Origin: Eurosta solidaginis
Lineage: Eukaryota; Arthropoda; Insecta; Diptera; Tephritidae
Length of the DNA stretch: 64,000 bases
NCBI RefSeq assembly: GCF_040869045.1
Contig: NC_090319.1
Coordinates: 268,414,897-268,478,896, forward strand
Reading direction: 5' to 3'
Both the position numbers and the translations under genes were made by a program. The notes under the pieces were generated by a model. The model had not been told where the DNA came from. It ran no database searches and saw only the letters and a program-made list of their open reading frames with translations. Below are positions 34,901-46,029 of the stretch, piece after piece; the first letter of the stretch is position 1, and every line of letters starts with the position of its first letter.

Positions 34901-36470
34901 GGTCATTTCGGGACTTTTTCTCGACTAATACGGGATCATTTGGGGACGGTTTCGGCATCATTTCTGGATGGTTTTCGGGATCCGTCCGGGATCCCGTCGG
35001 GGTCATTTCGGGACTATTTCGGGATCATTTGGGGTACCTTCCGGCATCATTTCTAGATGGTTTTCGGGATCCGTCCGGGATCCCGTCGGGGTCATTTCGG
35101 AACTTTTTCTCGACTAATACGGGATCATTTGGGGACGCTTTCGGCATCATTTCTGGATGGTTTTCGGGATCCGTCCAGGATCCCGTCTTGGTCATTTCGG
35201 GACTTTTTCTCGACTTATACGGGATCATTTTTGGACCCTTTCGGCATCATATCTGGATGCTTTTCGGGATCCGTCCGGGAACCCGTCGGGGTCATTTCGG
35301 GACTTTTTCTCGACTAATACGGGATCATTTGGGGACGCTTTCGGCATCATTTCTGGATGGTTTTCGGGATCCGTCCGGGATCCCGTCGGGGCCATTTCGG
35401 GACTATTTCGGGATCATTTGGGGTACCTTCCGGCATCATTTCTAGATGGTTTTCGGGATCCGTCCGGGATCCCGTCGTGATAATTTCGGGACTTTTTCTC
35501 GACTAATACAGGATCATTTAGGGTAGCTTCCGTCACCATTGCTAGATGGTTTTCGGGATCCGTCCGGGATCCTGTCTTGGTCATTTCACGACTTTTTCTC
35601 GACTTATACGGGATCATTTGGGGACCCTTTCGGCATCATATCTGGATGCTTTTCGGGATCCGTCCGTGAACCCGTCGGGGTCATTTCGGGACTTTTTCTC
35701 GACTAATACGGGATCATTTGGGGACGCTTTCGGCATCATTTCTGGATGGTTTTCGGGATCCGTTCGGGATCCCGTCTTGGTCATTTCGGGACTTTTTCTC
35801 GACTTATACGGGATCATTTGGGGACCCTTTCGGCATCATATCTGGATGCTTTTCGGGATCCGTCCGGGAACCCGTCAGGGTCATTTCGGGACTTTTTCTC
35901 GACTAATACGGGATCATTTGGGGACGCTTGCGGCATCATTTCTGGATGGTTTTCGGGATCCGTCCGGGATCCCGTCGGGGTCATTTCGGGAATATTTCGG
36001 GATCATTTGGTGTACCTGAGGATCTTTCCGGCATCATTTCTGGATAGTTTTCGGAATCCGTCTGGGATCCCGTCGGGCTTCAGGACTTTTTCGGGACTAA
36101 TACGGGATCATTTTGGGACCCTTCCGGAATAATTTCTGTGCGGTTTTCGCGATCCGTCGTGGATCCCCTAAGGACCCTTCCTGGATGGTTTTTGAGAACC
36201 GTCCGGGAGCCCGTCAGGGTCATTTCGGAACTTTTTCGGGACTATTTCGGGATCATTTTGGTACCCTTCAGGCATCATTTCTTTGTGGTTCTCTGGATAA
36301 GTCTAGAATCGTGTCGTTGTCATTTCGGGTTTTTTGGGACTATTCCGGGAACTTTTGGAGACGCTTCCGTGGCATTTCTAAATGGTTTTCGGGATCTGTC
36401 CGCGATAGCGTCGGGGTCATTTCGTGGATTTTTCTGGATAATTTCGGGATCATTTGGGGATCCTATCAGG
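31990..36470 (+). repeat. Central minisatellite array of unit 1
   Basis: About 46-48 monomers of two length classes. The about 100-bp class contains TTTTTCTCGACTAATACGGG; the about 89-bp class has CTATTTCGGGATC instead. Both contain TCTGGATGGTTTTCGGGATC and the double-palindrome block GGATCCGTCCGGGATCCC. A block at about 33018-33460 recurs at 34428-34870, offset about 1410 bp, showing higher-order duplication. Because stops are rare in the monomer, long meaningless frames appear on both strands. Confidence 0.9.
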
Positions 36471-36599
36471 TTATCAGTTCATTTAATTCTTTTTTTACTC
36501 AATTACAAAAATAAAATGTATTAGACAGAAACATCTTTTTAAACAGATAACTTGATAAGCAGGCTAACGTGAATATCCCATATATTTAATTTTCTCCTT

Positions 36600-36626
36600 G
36601 CGGACGGGGCCGCGGGTAAAGGCTAG
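36600..36626 (+). terminator. 3' end of unit 1 and exact junction with unit 2
   Basis: Hairpin GCGG/CCGC (36600-36603 and 36610-36613, loop ACGGGG), nine bases GGGTAAAGG, then CTAG at 36623-36626. Unit 2 begins at once with TCTAATATATATTATAAA at 36627. There is no A before TC, so unit 2 is not a separate A|T insertion. Confidence 0.85.
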
Positions 36627-39600
36627 TCTAATATATATTATAAATGGGAAAGTTTGGATGTTTGGATGTTTAGATGTTTGGATGTTTGGATGTTTGGATG
36701 TTTGGATGTTTGGATGTTTGTCAGACGTTTGTCTTTGTGACTCAATCACGCAAGAACGGCTGGACCGATTTGGATGAAATTTTGCACACATATAGCCAAT
36801 AGTCTAGAAGGATCTACTAGCTATATATTTTTCAAAAGGGGCGTGGTCTCCGCCCCCTAGGAACAGTTATAATTTAATTATTATATTTTTTTGTCTTTGC
36901 GACTGAATCACGCCAGAACGGCTTCACGGATTTTGATGAAATTTGGGACATAGATAATAAGCTACTGGACAAATTTTTTTCGAACATGGAAAGGGGGAAG
37001 GGGGTCCCACGACCCCTTCGAATAATTACTTTTTAACAATTTTTACACATTATAACTTTACGTATACTGACCTTCACCAATATTACAAACTCAATGGGTG
37101 AAATAAGTCGAGGGCTTACAAAGTGAGCAGTGATACACCCCCCCCCTCCTTTCCCCTATCGTGCAAAATCTATAAATTGCTATAACTCAATGTAAATTTT
37201 GTCCTAAAATCAATAATTTTTGGTATCTGGCTCATACAGATCGAGATCTAAACAATTTTGGAAAAACGATCAGTGGTACTCTCCTCCTCCCGCCATCCGC
37301 CCTCCTTCAATTGTTTTTATTAGCACGCTTTTATTAGCTTTACCTGTATGTTTCTTTGTAACTCTTCATTCGCTCCAACGCGCCTGTTGCCTTATTAACA
37401 TGGTTTTATAATTATCTTCACCCTATTTGGAATCCCGTTTGGGTCATATCGAGACCCTTCCGGGATCATTTCTGGATGGTTTTCGGGATCCGTCCGCGAT
37501 CCCGCCGGGGTCATTTCTGGACTTTTTCGGGACTATTCCGGGATTATTTTGGGACCCTTCCGGGATCATTTGTGTATAGTTTTCGGGATCCGTCCGGAAT
37601 TCCGTCGGGATTATTTTGGGACATTTTCGGGACTATTCCGGGATTTTTTCGGGACTATTTCGCATCATTTGGGGACCCTTCTGGCATCATTTCTGGACGG
37701 TTTTCGGGATCCATCCGGGATTCCCGTCGGGGTCATTTCGGAACTTTTTCTCGACTAAGACGGGATCATTTGGGGACCCTTTCGGCATCATTTCTGGATG
37801 GTTTTCGGGATCCGTCCGGGTCCCGTCGGGGTCATTTCTGGACTTTTTCTTGACTGATACGGGATCATTTGAGGACCCTTTCGGCATCATTTCTGGATGG
37901 TTTTCGGGTTCCGTCCGTATCCCGTCAGGGCCATTTCGGGGCCCTTTCTCGACTAATACGGGAACATTTGGGGACCCTTTCGGCATCATTTCTCGATGGT
38001 TTTCGGGATCCGTCCGGGATCCCGTCGGGTCATTTCGGGACTTTTTCTCGACTAATACGGGATCATTTGGGGACCTTTTCGGCATCATTTCTGTATGGTT
38101 TTCGGGATCCGTTCGGGATCCCTTCAGGGTCATTTTGGGACTTTTTCTCGACTAATACGGGTTATTTTGAGGTACCTTCCGGCATCATTTCTAGATGGTT
38201 TTCGGGATCCATCAGGGATCCCGTCGGGGTCATTTCGGGACTTTTTCTCGACTAATACGGGATCATTTGGAGACCTTTTCGGCATCATTTCTGTATGGTT
38301 TTCGGGATCCGTTCGGGATCCCTTCAGGGTCATTTTGGGAATTTTTCTCGAATAATACGGGTTCCTTTGAGGTACCTTCCGGCATCATTTCTAGATGGTT
38401 TTCGGGATCCATCAGGGATCCCGTCGGGGTCATTTCTGGACTTTTTCTCGACTAATGCGGGATCATTTGGGGTAGCTTCCGGCATCATTGCTAGATGGTT
38501 TTACGGATCCGTCCGGGATCCCGTCTTGGTCATTTCGGGACTTTTTCTCGACTTATACTGGATCATTTGGGGACCCTTTCGGCATCATCTCTGATGCTTT
38601 TCGGGATCCGTCCGGGAACCCATCGGGGTCATTTCGGGACTTTTCTCGACTAATACGGGATCATTTGGGGACGCTTTCGGCATCATTTCTGTATGGTATT
38701 CGGGATCCGTCCGGATCCCGTCGGGTCATTTCGGGACTATTTCGGGATCAATTGGGGTACCTTCCGGCATCATTTCTAGATGGTTTTCGGGATCCGTCCG
38801 GGATCCCGTCGGAGTCATTCGGGACTTTTTCTCGACTAATACGGGATCATTTGGGAACGCTTTCGGCATCATTTCTGGATGGTTTTCGGGATCCGTCCGA
38901 GATCCCGTCTTGGTCATTTCGGGACTTTTTCTCGACTCATACGGGATCATTTCGGGACCTTTTCGGCAGCATTTCTGTATGGTTTTCGGGATCCCTTCAG
39001 GGTAATTTTGGGACTTTTTCTCGACTAATACGGGTTCATTTGAGGTACCTTCTGGCATCATTGCTAGATGGTTTTCGGGATCCGTCCAGGATCAATCAGG
39101 GTCATTTCGGGACTATTTCGGGATCATTGGGGTACCTTCGGCTTCATTTCTAGACGGTTTTCTGGATCCGTCCGGGATCCCGTTGGGGTAATTGCGGGAC
39201 TTTTTCTCGACTAATACGGGATCATTTGGGGTGGCTTCCGGCATCATTTCTGGATGGTTTTCGGGATCCGTCCGGGATCCCGTCAGGGTCATTTCGGTAC
39301 TATTTGGGGATCATTTGGGGTACCTACCGGCTTCATTTCTAGATGGTTTTCGGGATCCGTCCGGGATCCCATCAGGGTCATTTCGGGACTATTTCGGTAT
39401 CATTTGGGGTACCTTCCGGCTTCATTTCTAGATGGTTTTCTGGATCCGTCCGGGATCCCGTCGTGGTAATTTCGGGACTTTTTCTCGGACTAATACAGGA
39501 TCATTTAAGGTAGCTTCCGTCATCATTGCTAGATGGTTTTCGGGATCCGTCCGGGATCCCGTCTTGGTCATTTCGGGACTTTTTCTCGACTTATACGGGA

Positions 39601-42600
39601 TCATTTGGGGACCCTTTCGGCATCATATCTGGATGCTTTTCGGGATCCGTCCGGGAACCCGTCGGGGTCATTTCGGGACTTTTTCTCGACTAATACGGGA
39701 TCATTTGGGGACGCTTTCGGCATCATTTCTGTATGGTTTTCGGGATCCGTCCGGGATCCCGTCTTGGTCATTTCGGGACTTTTTCTCGACTTATACGGGA
39801 TCATTTGGGGACCCTTTCGGCATCATATCTGGATGCTTTTCGGGAACCGTCCGGGAACCCGTCAGGGTCATTTCGGGACTTTTTCTCGACTAATACGGGA
39901 TCATTTGGGGACGCTTTCGGCTTCATTTCTGGATGGTTTTCGGGATCCGTCCGGGATCCCGTCGGGGTAATTTCGGGATCATTTGGGGTACCTTCCGGCA
40001 TCATTTCTAGATGGTTTTCGGAATCCGTCCGGGATCCCGTCAGGGTCATTTCGGTACTATTTCGGGATCAATTGAGATACCTTCCGGCACCATTTCTAGA
40101 TGGTTTATGGGGTCCGTTCGGGATCCCGTCAGGTTCATTACGGAACTATTTCGGGATCCTTTGGGGTACCTTCCGGCATCATTTCTATATGGTTTTGAGG
40201 ATCCGTCCGGGATCCCGTCGGGGTCATTTCGGGAATTTTTCTCGACTAATACGGGATCATTTGGGGACGCTTTCGGCATCATTTCTGGATGGTTTTCGGG
40301 ATCCGTCCGGGATCCCGTCTTGGTCATTTCGGGACTTTTTCTCGACTTATACGGGATCATTTGGGGAACCTTTCGGCATCATATCTGGATGCTTTTCGGG
40401 ATCCGTCCGGGAACCCGTCAGGGTCATTTCGGGACTTTTTTTCGACTAATACGGGATCATTTGCGGACCCTTTCGGCATCATTTCTGGATAGTTGTCGGG
40501 ATCCCGTCACGGTCATTACGGGACTATTAGGGGATCATTTGAGGACCTTTCCGGCATCATTTCTGTATTGTTTTCGCAATCCTTTCGGGATCCCGTCAGG
40601 GTCATTTTGGGACTTTTTCGGGGCTAATACGGGATCATTTGGGGATCCTCTAGGGGTCGTTTCGTGACTTTTTCTGTTTTATTTCGGGATCATTTGGAGA
40701 CCCTTCCGGCATAATTTCTTGATGGTTTGCCGGATCCATCAGGGTCATTTCGGGACCCTTCCGAGATCATTTCTGGATCCGTCCGGGATGCCGTAGGAGC
40801 CATTTCGGGATTTTTTGTTACTTTTCGGGGATATTTTTTGGACCCTTCCGGGATCATTTCTGGATCTGTGCGGGATCCCATCTGGGTCATTTCCGGACTA
40901 TTTCGGGATCATTTTGGGATCCTTCCGGAATCATTTCTGTATGGTTTTCGCGATCCGTCGTTGATTCCCTCGGAGCCATTTCGGAACCTTTTCTGGAGTA
41001 TGTCGGGGTCATTTGGGGACTTTTTCGGGATCATTTGGGGCTCTTCCGGCATCATTTCTGGATGGTTTTCGGGATCCGTGCGGGATCTCGTCGGGGTCAT
41101 TTGGGGACTTTTTCGGGATCATTTGGGGGCTCTTCCGGCATCATTTCTGTATGGTTTTTGGGATCCGCCCGGGATATAGTCGGGGTCATTTGGGGACTTT
41201 TTCGGGATCATTTGGGGGCTCTTCCGGCATCATTTCTGGATGGTTTTCGGGATCCGTCCGGGATCCCATCAGGGTAATTTCGGGACTATTAGGGGATCAT
41301 TTGTGGACCTTTCCGGCATCATTTCTGGATAATTTTCGGTATCCGTCCGGAATGCCGACGAGGTCATTTCGGGATCATTCGGGATACCTACCGGCATCAT
41401 TTCTGGATGGTTTTTGGGATTCGTCCGGGATCCCGTCGGGGTCATTTCGGGACTTTTTCTCGACTAATACGGGATCATTTGCGGACCCTTTCGGCATAAT
41501 TTCTGGATAGTTGTCTGGATCCGTTCGGGATCCCGTCACGGTCATTTCGGAACTATTAGGGGATCATTTGGGGACCTTTCCGGTATCATTTCTGGATAGT
41601 TTTTGGAATCCTTTCGGGATCCCGTCAGGGTCATTTCGGGGCTTTTTCGGGATCATTTAAGGATGGCTTTCAGGATTCGTCCGGGAACCCGTCATGGTAA
41701 TTTCTGGACTTTTCCGAGACTATTTCGGGATCATTTTGGGACCTTCCCAAGATCATTTCTGGATGGATTTCGGGATTTGTCCGGGATGCCCTCAGGGTCA
41801 TTTTGGGACTATTAGGCGAGCATTTGAGGACCGTTCCGGCATCACTTCTGGATGGTTTTCGGTATCCGTTCAGATTCCCGTCGGAATAATTGCGGAACTT
41901 TTTCGGGATCATTGGGGTCCCTTCCGACATCATTTCTGGATGGTTTTTGGGATTCGTCCGGCATCCCGTCGGGGTCTTTTCGGGACTTTTTCTCGACTAA
42001 TACGGGATCATTTGCGGGCCCTTTCGGTATCATTTCTGGATAGTTGTCGGGATCCGTTCGGGATCCCGTCAGGGTCTTTTCGGAACTATTGGGAGATCGT
42101 TTGAGGACCTTTCCGGCATCATTTCTGGTTAGTTTTCGGGATCCTTTCCGGGTCCCATCAGGGTCATTTCGGGACTTTTTCGGCATCATTTAAGATTGGT
42201 TTTCAGGATTCGTCCGGGATCCGTCAGGGTAATTTCTGGACTTTTCCCAGACTATTTCGGGATAATTTTGGGACCCTCCCAAGATCATTTCTGGATGGAT
42301 TTCGGGATCTGTCCGGGATGCCGTCAGGGTAATTTTGGGACTATTAGGTGATCATTTGAGGACCTTTTCGGCATCACTTCTGGATGGTTTTCGGTATCCG
42401 CTCAGGATCCCGTCGGAATTATTGCGGGACTTTTTCGGGATCATTTGGTGTCCCTTCCGGCATCATTTCTGGATGGTTTTTGGGATTCGTCCGGCATCCC
42501 GTCGGGTTCATTTCGGGACTTTTTCTCGACTAATACGGGATCAATTGCGGGCCCTTTCGGCATCATTTCTAGATAGTTGTCGGGATCCGTTCGGGATCCC

Positions 42601-43229
42601 GTCAGGGTCTTTTCGGAACTATTAGGTGATCATTTGAGGACATTTCCGGCATCATTTCTGGATGGTTTTCGGGATCCGTCAGGGATCCTGTCGGGGTCAT
42701 CTTGGGACTTTTGCTGGATCATTTGGGGTCTCTTCCGGCATCATTTCTGGATGGTTTTCGAGATCCGTCCGGGATCCTGTCGGGGTCATTTTGGGATCAT
42801 TTGGGGTCTCTTCCGGCATCATTTCTGGATGGTTTTCGAGATCCGTCCGGGATCCTGTCGGGGTCATTTTGGGATCATTTGGGGTCTCTTCCGGCATCAT
42901 TTCTGGATGGTTTACGGGATCCGTCCGAGATCCTGTCAGGGTCATTTTGGGACTTTTGCGGGATCATTTGGGGTCTCTTCCGGCATCATTTCTGGATGGT
43001 TTTCGGGATCCCGTCGGGTAATTTCGTAGCTTTTTCTGGATAATTTCGGGATCATTTGGGATCCTATCAGGTTATCAGCTCATTTAGTTGTATTGTTTAC
43101 TCAATTACAAAAATAAAAAGCATTAGACAGAAAACAAAATTTTAAACAGATAACTTGATAAGCAGGCTAACGCGAATAGCCCATATATTTAAATTTCTCC
43201 TTGCGGACGGGGCCGCGGGTAAAGGCTAG
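36627..43229 (+). mobile_element. Helitron unit 2 of the tandem concatemer
   Basis: The same 5' region as unit 1 (about 36627-37420, nearly identical, C-run of 9 at 37138-37146), a longer central array, and the same 3' region with CTAG at 43226-43229. Length 6603 bp against 5452 bp for unit 1; the difference lies in the array. Confidence 0.85.
37430..43070 (+). repeat. Central minisatellite array of unit 2
   Basis: Same monomer family as unit 1. The stretch about 39190-40400 is nearly identical to about 33018-34180 of unit 1, but at an offset of about 6175 bp rather than the 5437 bp expected from the unit starts, so about 740 bp of extra monomers precede it. The last part (about 42660-43010) holds three nearly identical 72- to 73-bp GATCATTTGGGGTCTCTTCC-type units, a locally homogenised tract. 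Confidence 0.9.
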
Positions 43230-44029
43230 TATATATTATAAATGGCAAAGTTTGGATGTTTGGATGTTTAGATGTTTGGATGTTTGGATGTTTGGATGTT
43301 TGTCCAGACGTTTGTCTTTGTGACTCAATCACGCAAGAACGGCTGGACGGATTTGTATGAAATTCGGCATGCATATAGCGAATAGTCTAGAAGGATCTAC
43401 TAGCTATATATTTTTCAAAAGGGGCGTGGTCTCCGCCCCCTAGGAACAGTTATAATTTAATTATTATATTTTTTTGTCTTTGCGACTCAATCACGCCAGA
43501 ACGGCTTCACGGATTTTGATGAAATTTGGGACAGAGATAATAGTCTACTGGCGAAATTTTTTTCGAACATGGAAAGGGGGAAGCGGGTCTCACGACGCCT
43601 TCGAATAATTACTTTTTAACAATTTTTACACATTATAACTTTACGTATACTCACCTTCACCAATATTACAAACTCAATGGGTGAAATAAGTCGTGGGCTT
43701 ACAAAGTGAGCGGTGATACACCCCCCCCCCCCCCCCCTCCTTTCCCTATCGTGCAAAATCTATAAATTGTTATAACTCAATGTAAATTTTGTCCTAAAAT
43801 CAATAATTTTTGGTATCTGGCTCATACAGATCGAGATCTAAAGAATTTTGGAAAAACGATCAGTGGTACTCTCCTCCTCCCGCCATCCGCCCTCCTTCAA
43901 TTGTTTTTATTAGCACGCTTTTATTAGCTTTACCTGTATGTTTCTTTGTAACTCTTCATTCGCTCCAACGCGCCTGTTGCCTTATTAACATGGTTTTATA
44001 ATTATCTTCACCCTATTTGTAATCCCGTT

Positions 44030-44930
44030 TGGGTCATATCGAAACCCTTCCGGGATTATTTCTGGATGGTTTTCGGGATCCGTCCGCGATCCCGCCGGGA
44101 TCAGTTCTGGACTTTTTCGGGACTATTCCGGGATTATTTTGGGACCCTTCCGGGATCATTTGTGTATAGTTTTCGGGATCCGTCCGGGATTCCGTCGGGA
44201 TTATTTTGGGACATTTTCGGGACTATTCCGGGATCATTTCGGGACTATTTCGCGATCATTTGGGGACACTTCCGGCATCATTTCTTGACGGTTTTCGGGA
44301 TCCGTACGGGATCCCGTCGGGGTCATTTCGGAACTTTTTCTCGACTAAGACGGGATCATTTGGGGACCCTTTCGTCATCCTTTCTGTATGGTTTTCGGGA
44401 TCCGTTCGGGATCCCTTCAGGGTCATTTTGGGACTTTTTCTCGACTAATACGGGTTCATTTGAGGTACCTTCCGGCATCTTTTCTAGATGGTTTTCGGGA
44501 TCCATCAGGGATCCCGTAGGGGTCATTTCTGAACTTTTTCTAGACTGATACGGGATCATTTGAGGACCCTTTCGGCATCATTTCTGGATGGTTTTCGGGT
44601 TCCGTTCGGATCCCGTCGGGGTCATTTCGGGGCCCTTTCTCGACTAATACGGGATCATTTGGGGACCCTTTCGGCATCATTTCTGGTTGGTTTTCGGGAT
44701 CCGTCCGGGATCCCTTCGGGTCATTTCGGAACTTTTTCGGGACTATTTCGGGATCATTTGAGGAATCCGTCGTTGTCATTTCGGGTTTTTTGGGACTATT
44801 CCGGGAACTTTTGGGGACCCTTCTGTGGCATTTCTAGATGGTTTTCAGGATCCGTCAGCGATAGCGTCGGTGTAATTTCGTGGATTTTTCTGGATAATTT
44901 TGGAATCATTTGGGCATCCTATCAGGTTAT
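44030..44930 (+). repeat. Short central array of unit 3
   Basis: Roughly nine to ten monomers of the same family, most similar to the first part of the unit 2 array (37430-38130) and the end of the unit 1 array (36320-36450), as if the middle had been deleted. Confidence 0.85.
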
Positions 44931-45055
44931 CAACTCATTTAGTTCTTTTTTTACTCAATTACAAAAATAAAATGTATTAGACAGAACAAATTTTTTAAAC
45001 AGATAGCTTGATAAGCAGGCTAACTTGAATAGCACATATATTTTATTTTCTCCTT

Positions 45056-45082
45056 GCGGACAGGGCCGCGGGTAAAGGCTAG
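45056..45082 (+). terminator. 3' end of unit 3 and of the whole concatemer
   Basis: GCGG/CCGC hairpin with one loop change (ACAGGG), spacer GGGTAAAGG, CTAG and flanking T at 45083. With A at 31174 this gives the A|T flanks expected for one Helitron insertion spanning 31175-45082. Confidence 0.75.
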
Positions 45083-45745
45083 TTAATCATAAATCAGAAA
45101 TCGTTAAACCTATCGTAACAAAATTCGGCAGAGAGGTTTCCTTTACTATAGGGAATGGTTTGAAGAAAAACTAACGAAATCGGTTAAGGACAACGCCCAC
45201 TTTTATATAGAAGATTTTTAAAAGGATCGTGGAAGAATAAAATAAGCTAAATCTTTGCAAAAAAGAGCTTTATATCAATGGTATTTCATTTCCTAAGTGG
45301 ATTTATAGCAATAGGAAAAACTTAGAATTTTAAAAAATGGGCATGGCACCGCCCTTTTATGACTAGGCAATTTTCTATGTTTCGGGACCCATAACTCGAA
45401 GAAAAGTTAACGCATCGTAATGAAATTTGTACACATATTTTCCTTATAGCAGGAAATATTTCTAGTAAAATTGGATGGGATCGGTTATAGACCACGGCAA
45501 CTTAGATACAACACAAATTTAAAGGGGTCGTAGACTAGAATAATAAGCTATAACTTAGCAAAAAATAGTTTTTAATCAATGATATTTCACTTATCAAGTT
45601 TTATTGTAAGAGGAAATGGGGAGACATGTTTTTAAACTGGCGGTGCCACGTGTTATGTAGAAAAGTAATTTATCTGAAATGAAATGTACAATTGAAGCTC
45701 ACGCTGTGTATATAATATTCGGTTACACCCGAACTTAGAAACCTT
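45083..45745. repeat. Right half of the dispersed repeat split by the concatemer
   Basis: Begins TTAATCATAAATCAG and carries AACGCCCACTTTTATATAG (about 45191), GGCATGGCACCGCCC (about 45340) and a terminal hairpin TTCGGTTACACCCGAA (45718-45733). The wording continues what the left half at 30690-31174 leaves off. Confidence 0.55.
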
Positions 45746-46029
45746 TGCTTGTTATTAATGAAGCGCAATTTCACTCGCATCATGCACAATCACATATAAT
45801 GCAAATAACGAAAGAAAGAAATACCATCAAAATGAGAAGTACAAGTATTTTAAAAGGGGTTCTTAATTGAAGCACATTCTACTTATGAATAAACAAAATT
45901 ACTTCCTTTTACAATTTTTCAATTTCCCAAAAGTATTTAGAAATAATCCTTAAGATTATTGGGAAACAATGTTGGAATATTCCATAAATATCCCGAAAAA
46001 AATGCCCTTTAAAGATCACCACAACTCCA
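45746..46029. other. AT-rich DNA, nothing recognised
   Basis: No gene, repeat or RNA feature was identified. Confidence 0.4.

Larger units (their letters stand above)
31175..36626 (+). mobile_element. Helitron unit 1 of the tandem concatemer
   Basis: Starts with four TCTAA repeats (31175-31194) and then ATATATATTATAAATGGG, preceded by A. About 800 bp of conserved 5' sequence contains a GGATGTTT microsatellite, two related CACGC(A/C)AGAACGGCT blocks, a 20-C run (31686-31705), and then a central array (about 31990-36470) and a 170-bp 3' region ending in the hairpin and CTAG at 36623-36626. No Rep or helicase coding, hence non-autonomous. The following bases TC begin unit 2 with nothing in between. 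Confidence 0.85.
43230..45082 (+). mobile_element. Helitron unit 3 of the tandem concatemer, array-depleted
   Basis: Begins TATATATTATAAATGGC immediately after unit 2's CTAG, so the leading TCTAA is missing compared with units 1 and 2. It has the same 5' region (C-run of 17 at 43721-43737), only about 0.9 kb of array (about 44030-44930), and the same 3' region with GCGGACAGGGCCGC hairpin and CTAG at 45079-45082, followed by T. Length 1853 bp. Confidence 0.85.

Noticed and set aside
32097..43043. Many long open frames (up to 260 codons) on both strands with FGIISGWFSGSVRDP-type or DPENHPEMMPK-type repeats
   Set aside because: They fall wholly inside the 89/100-bp arrays, occur in several frames and on both strands at once, and arise because the monomer lacks stop codons in most frames. 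Monomer length is often not a multiple of three. Not genes.
25840..45000. Regular repeats as CRISPR arrays
   Set aside because: Monomers are 89-130 bp with no unique spacers, the genome is eukaryotic, and the arrays lie within Helitron ends.
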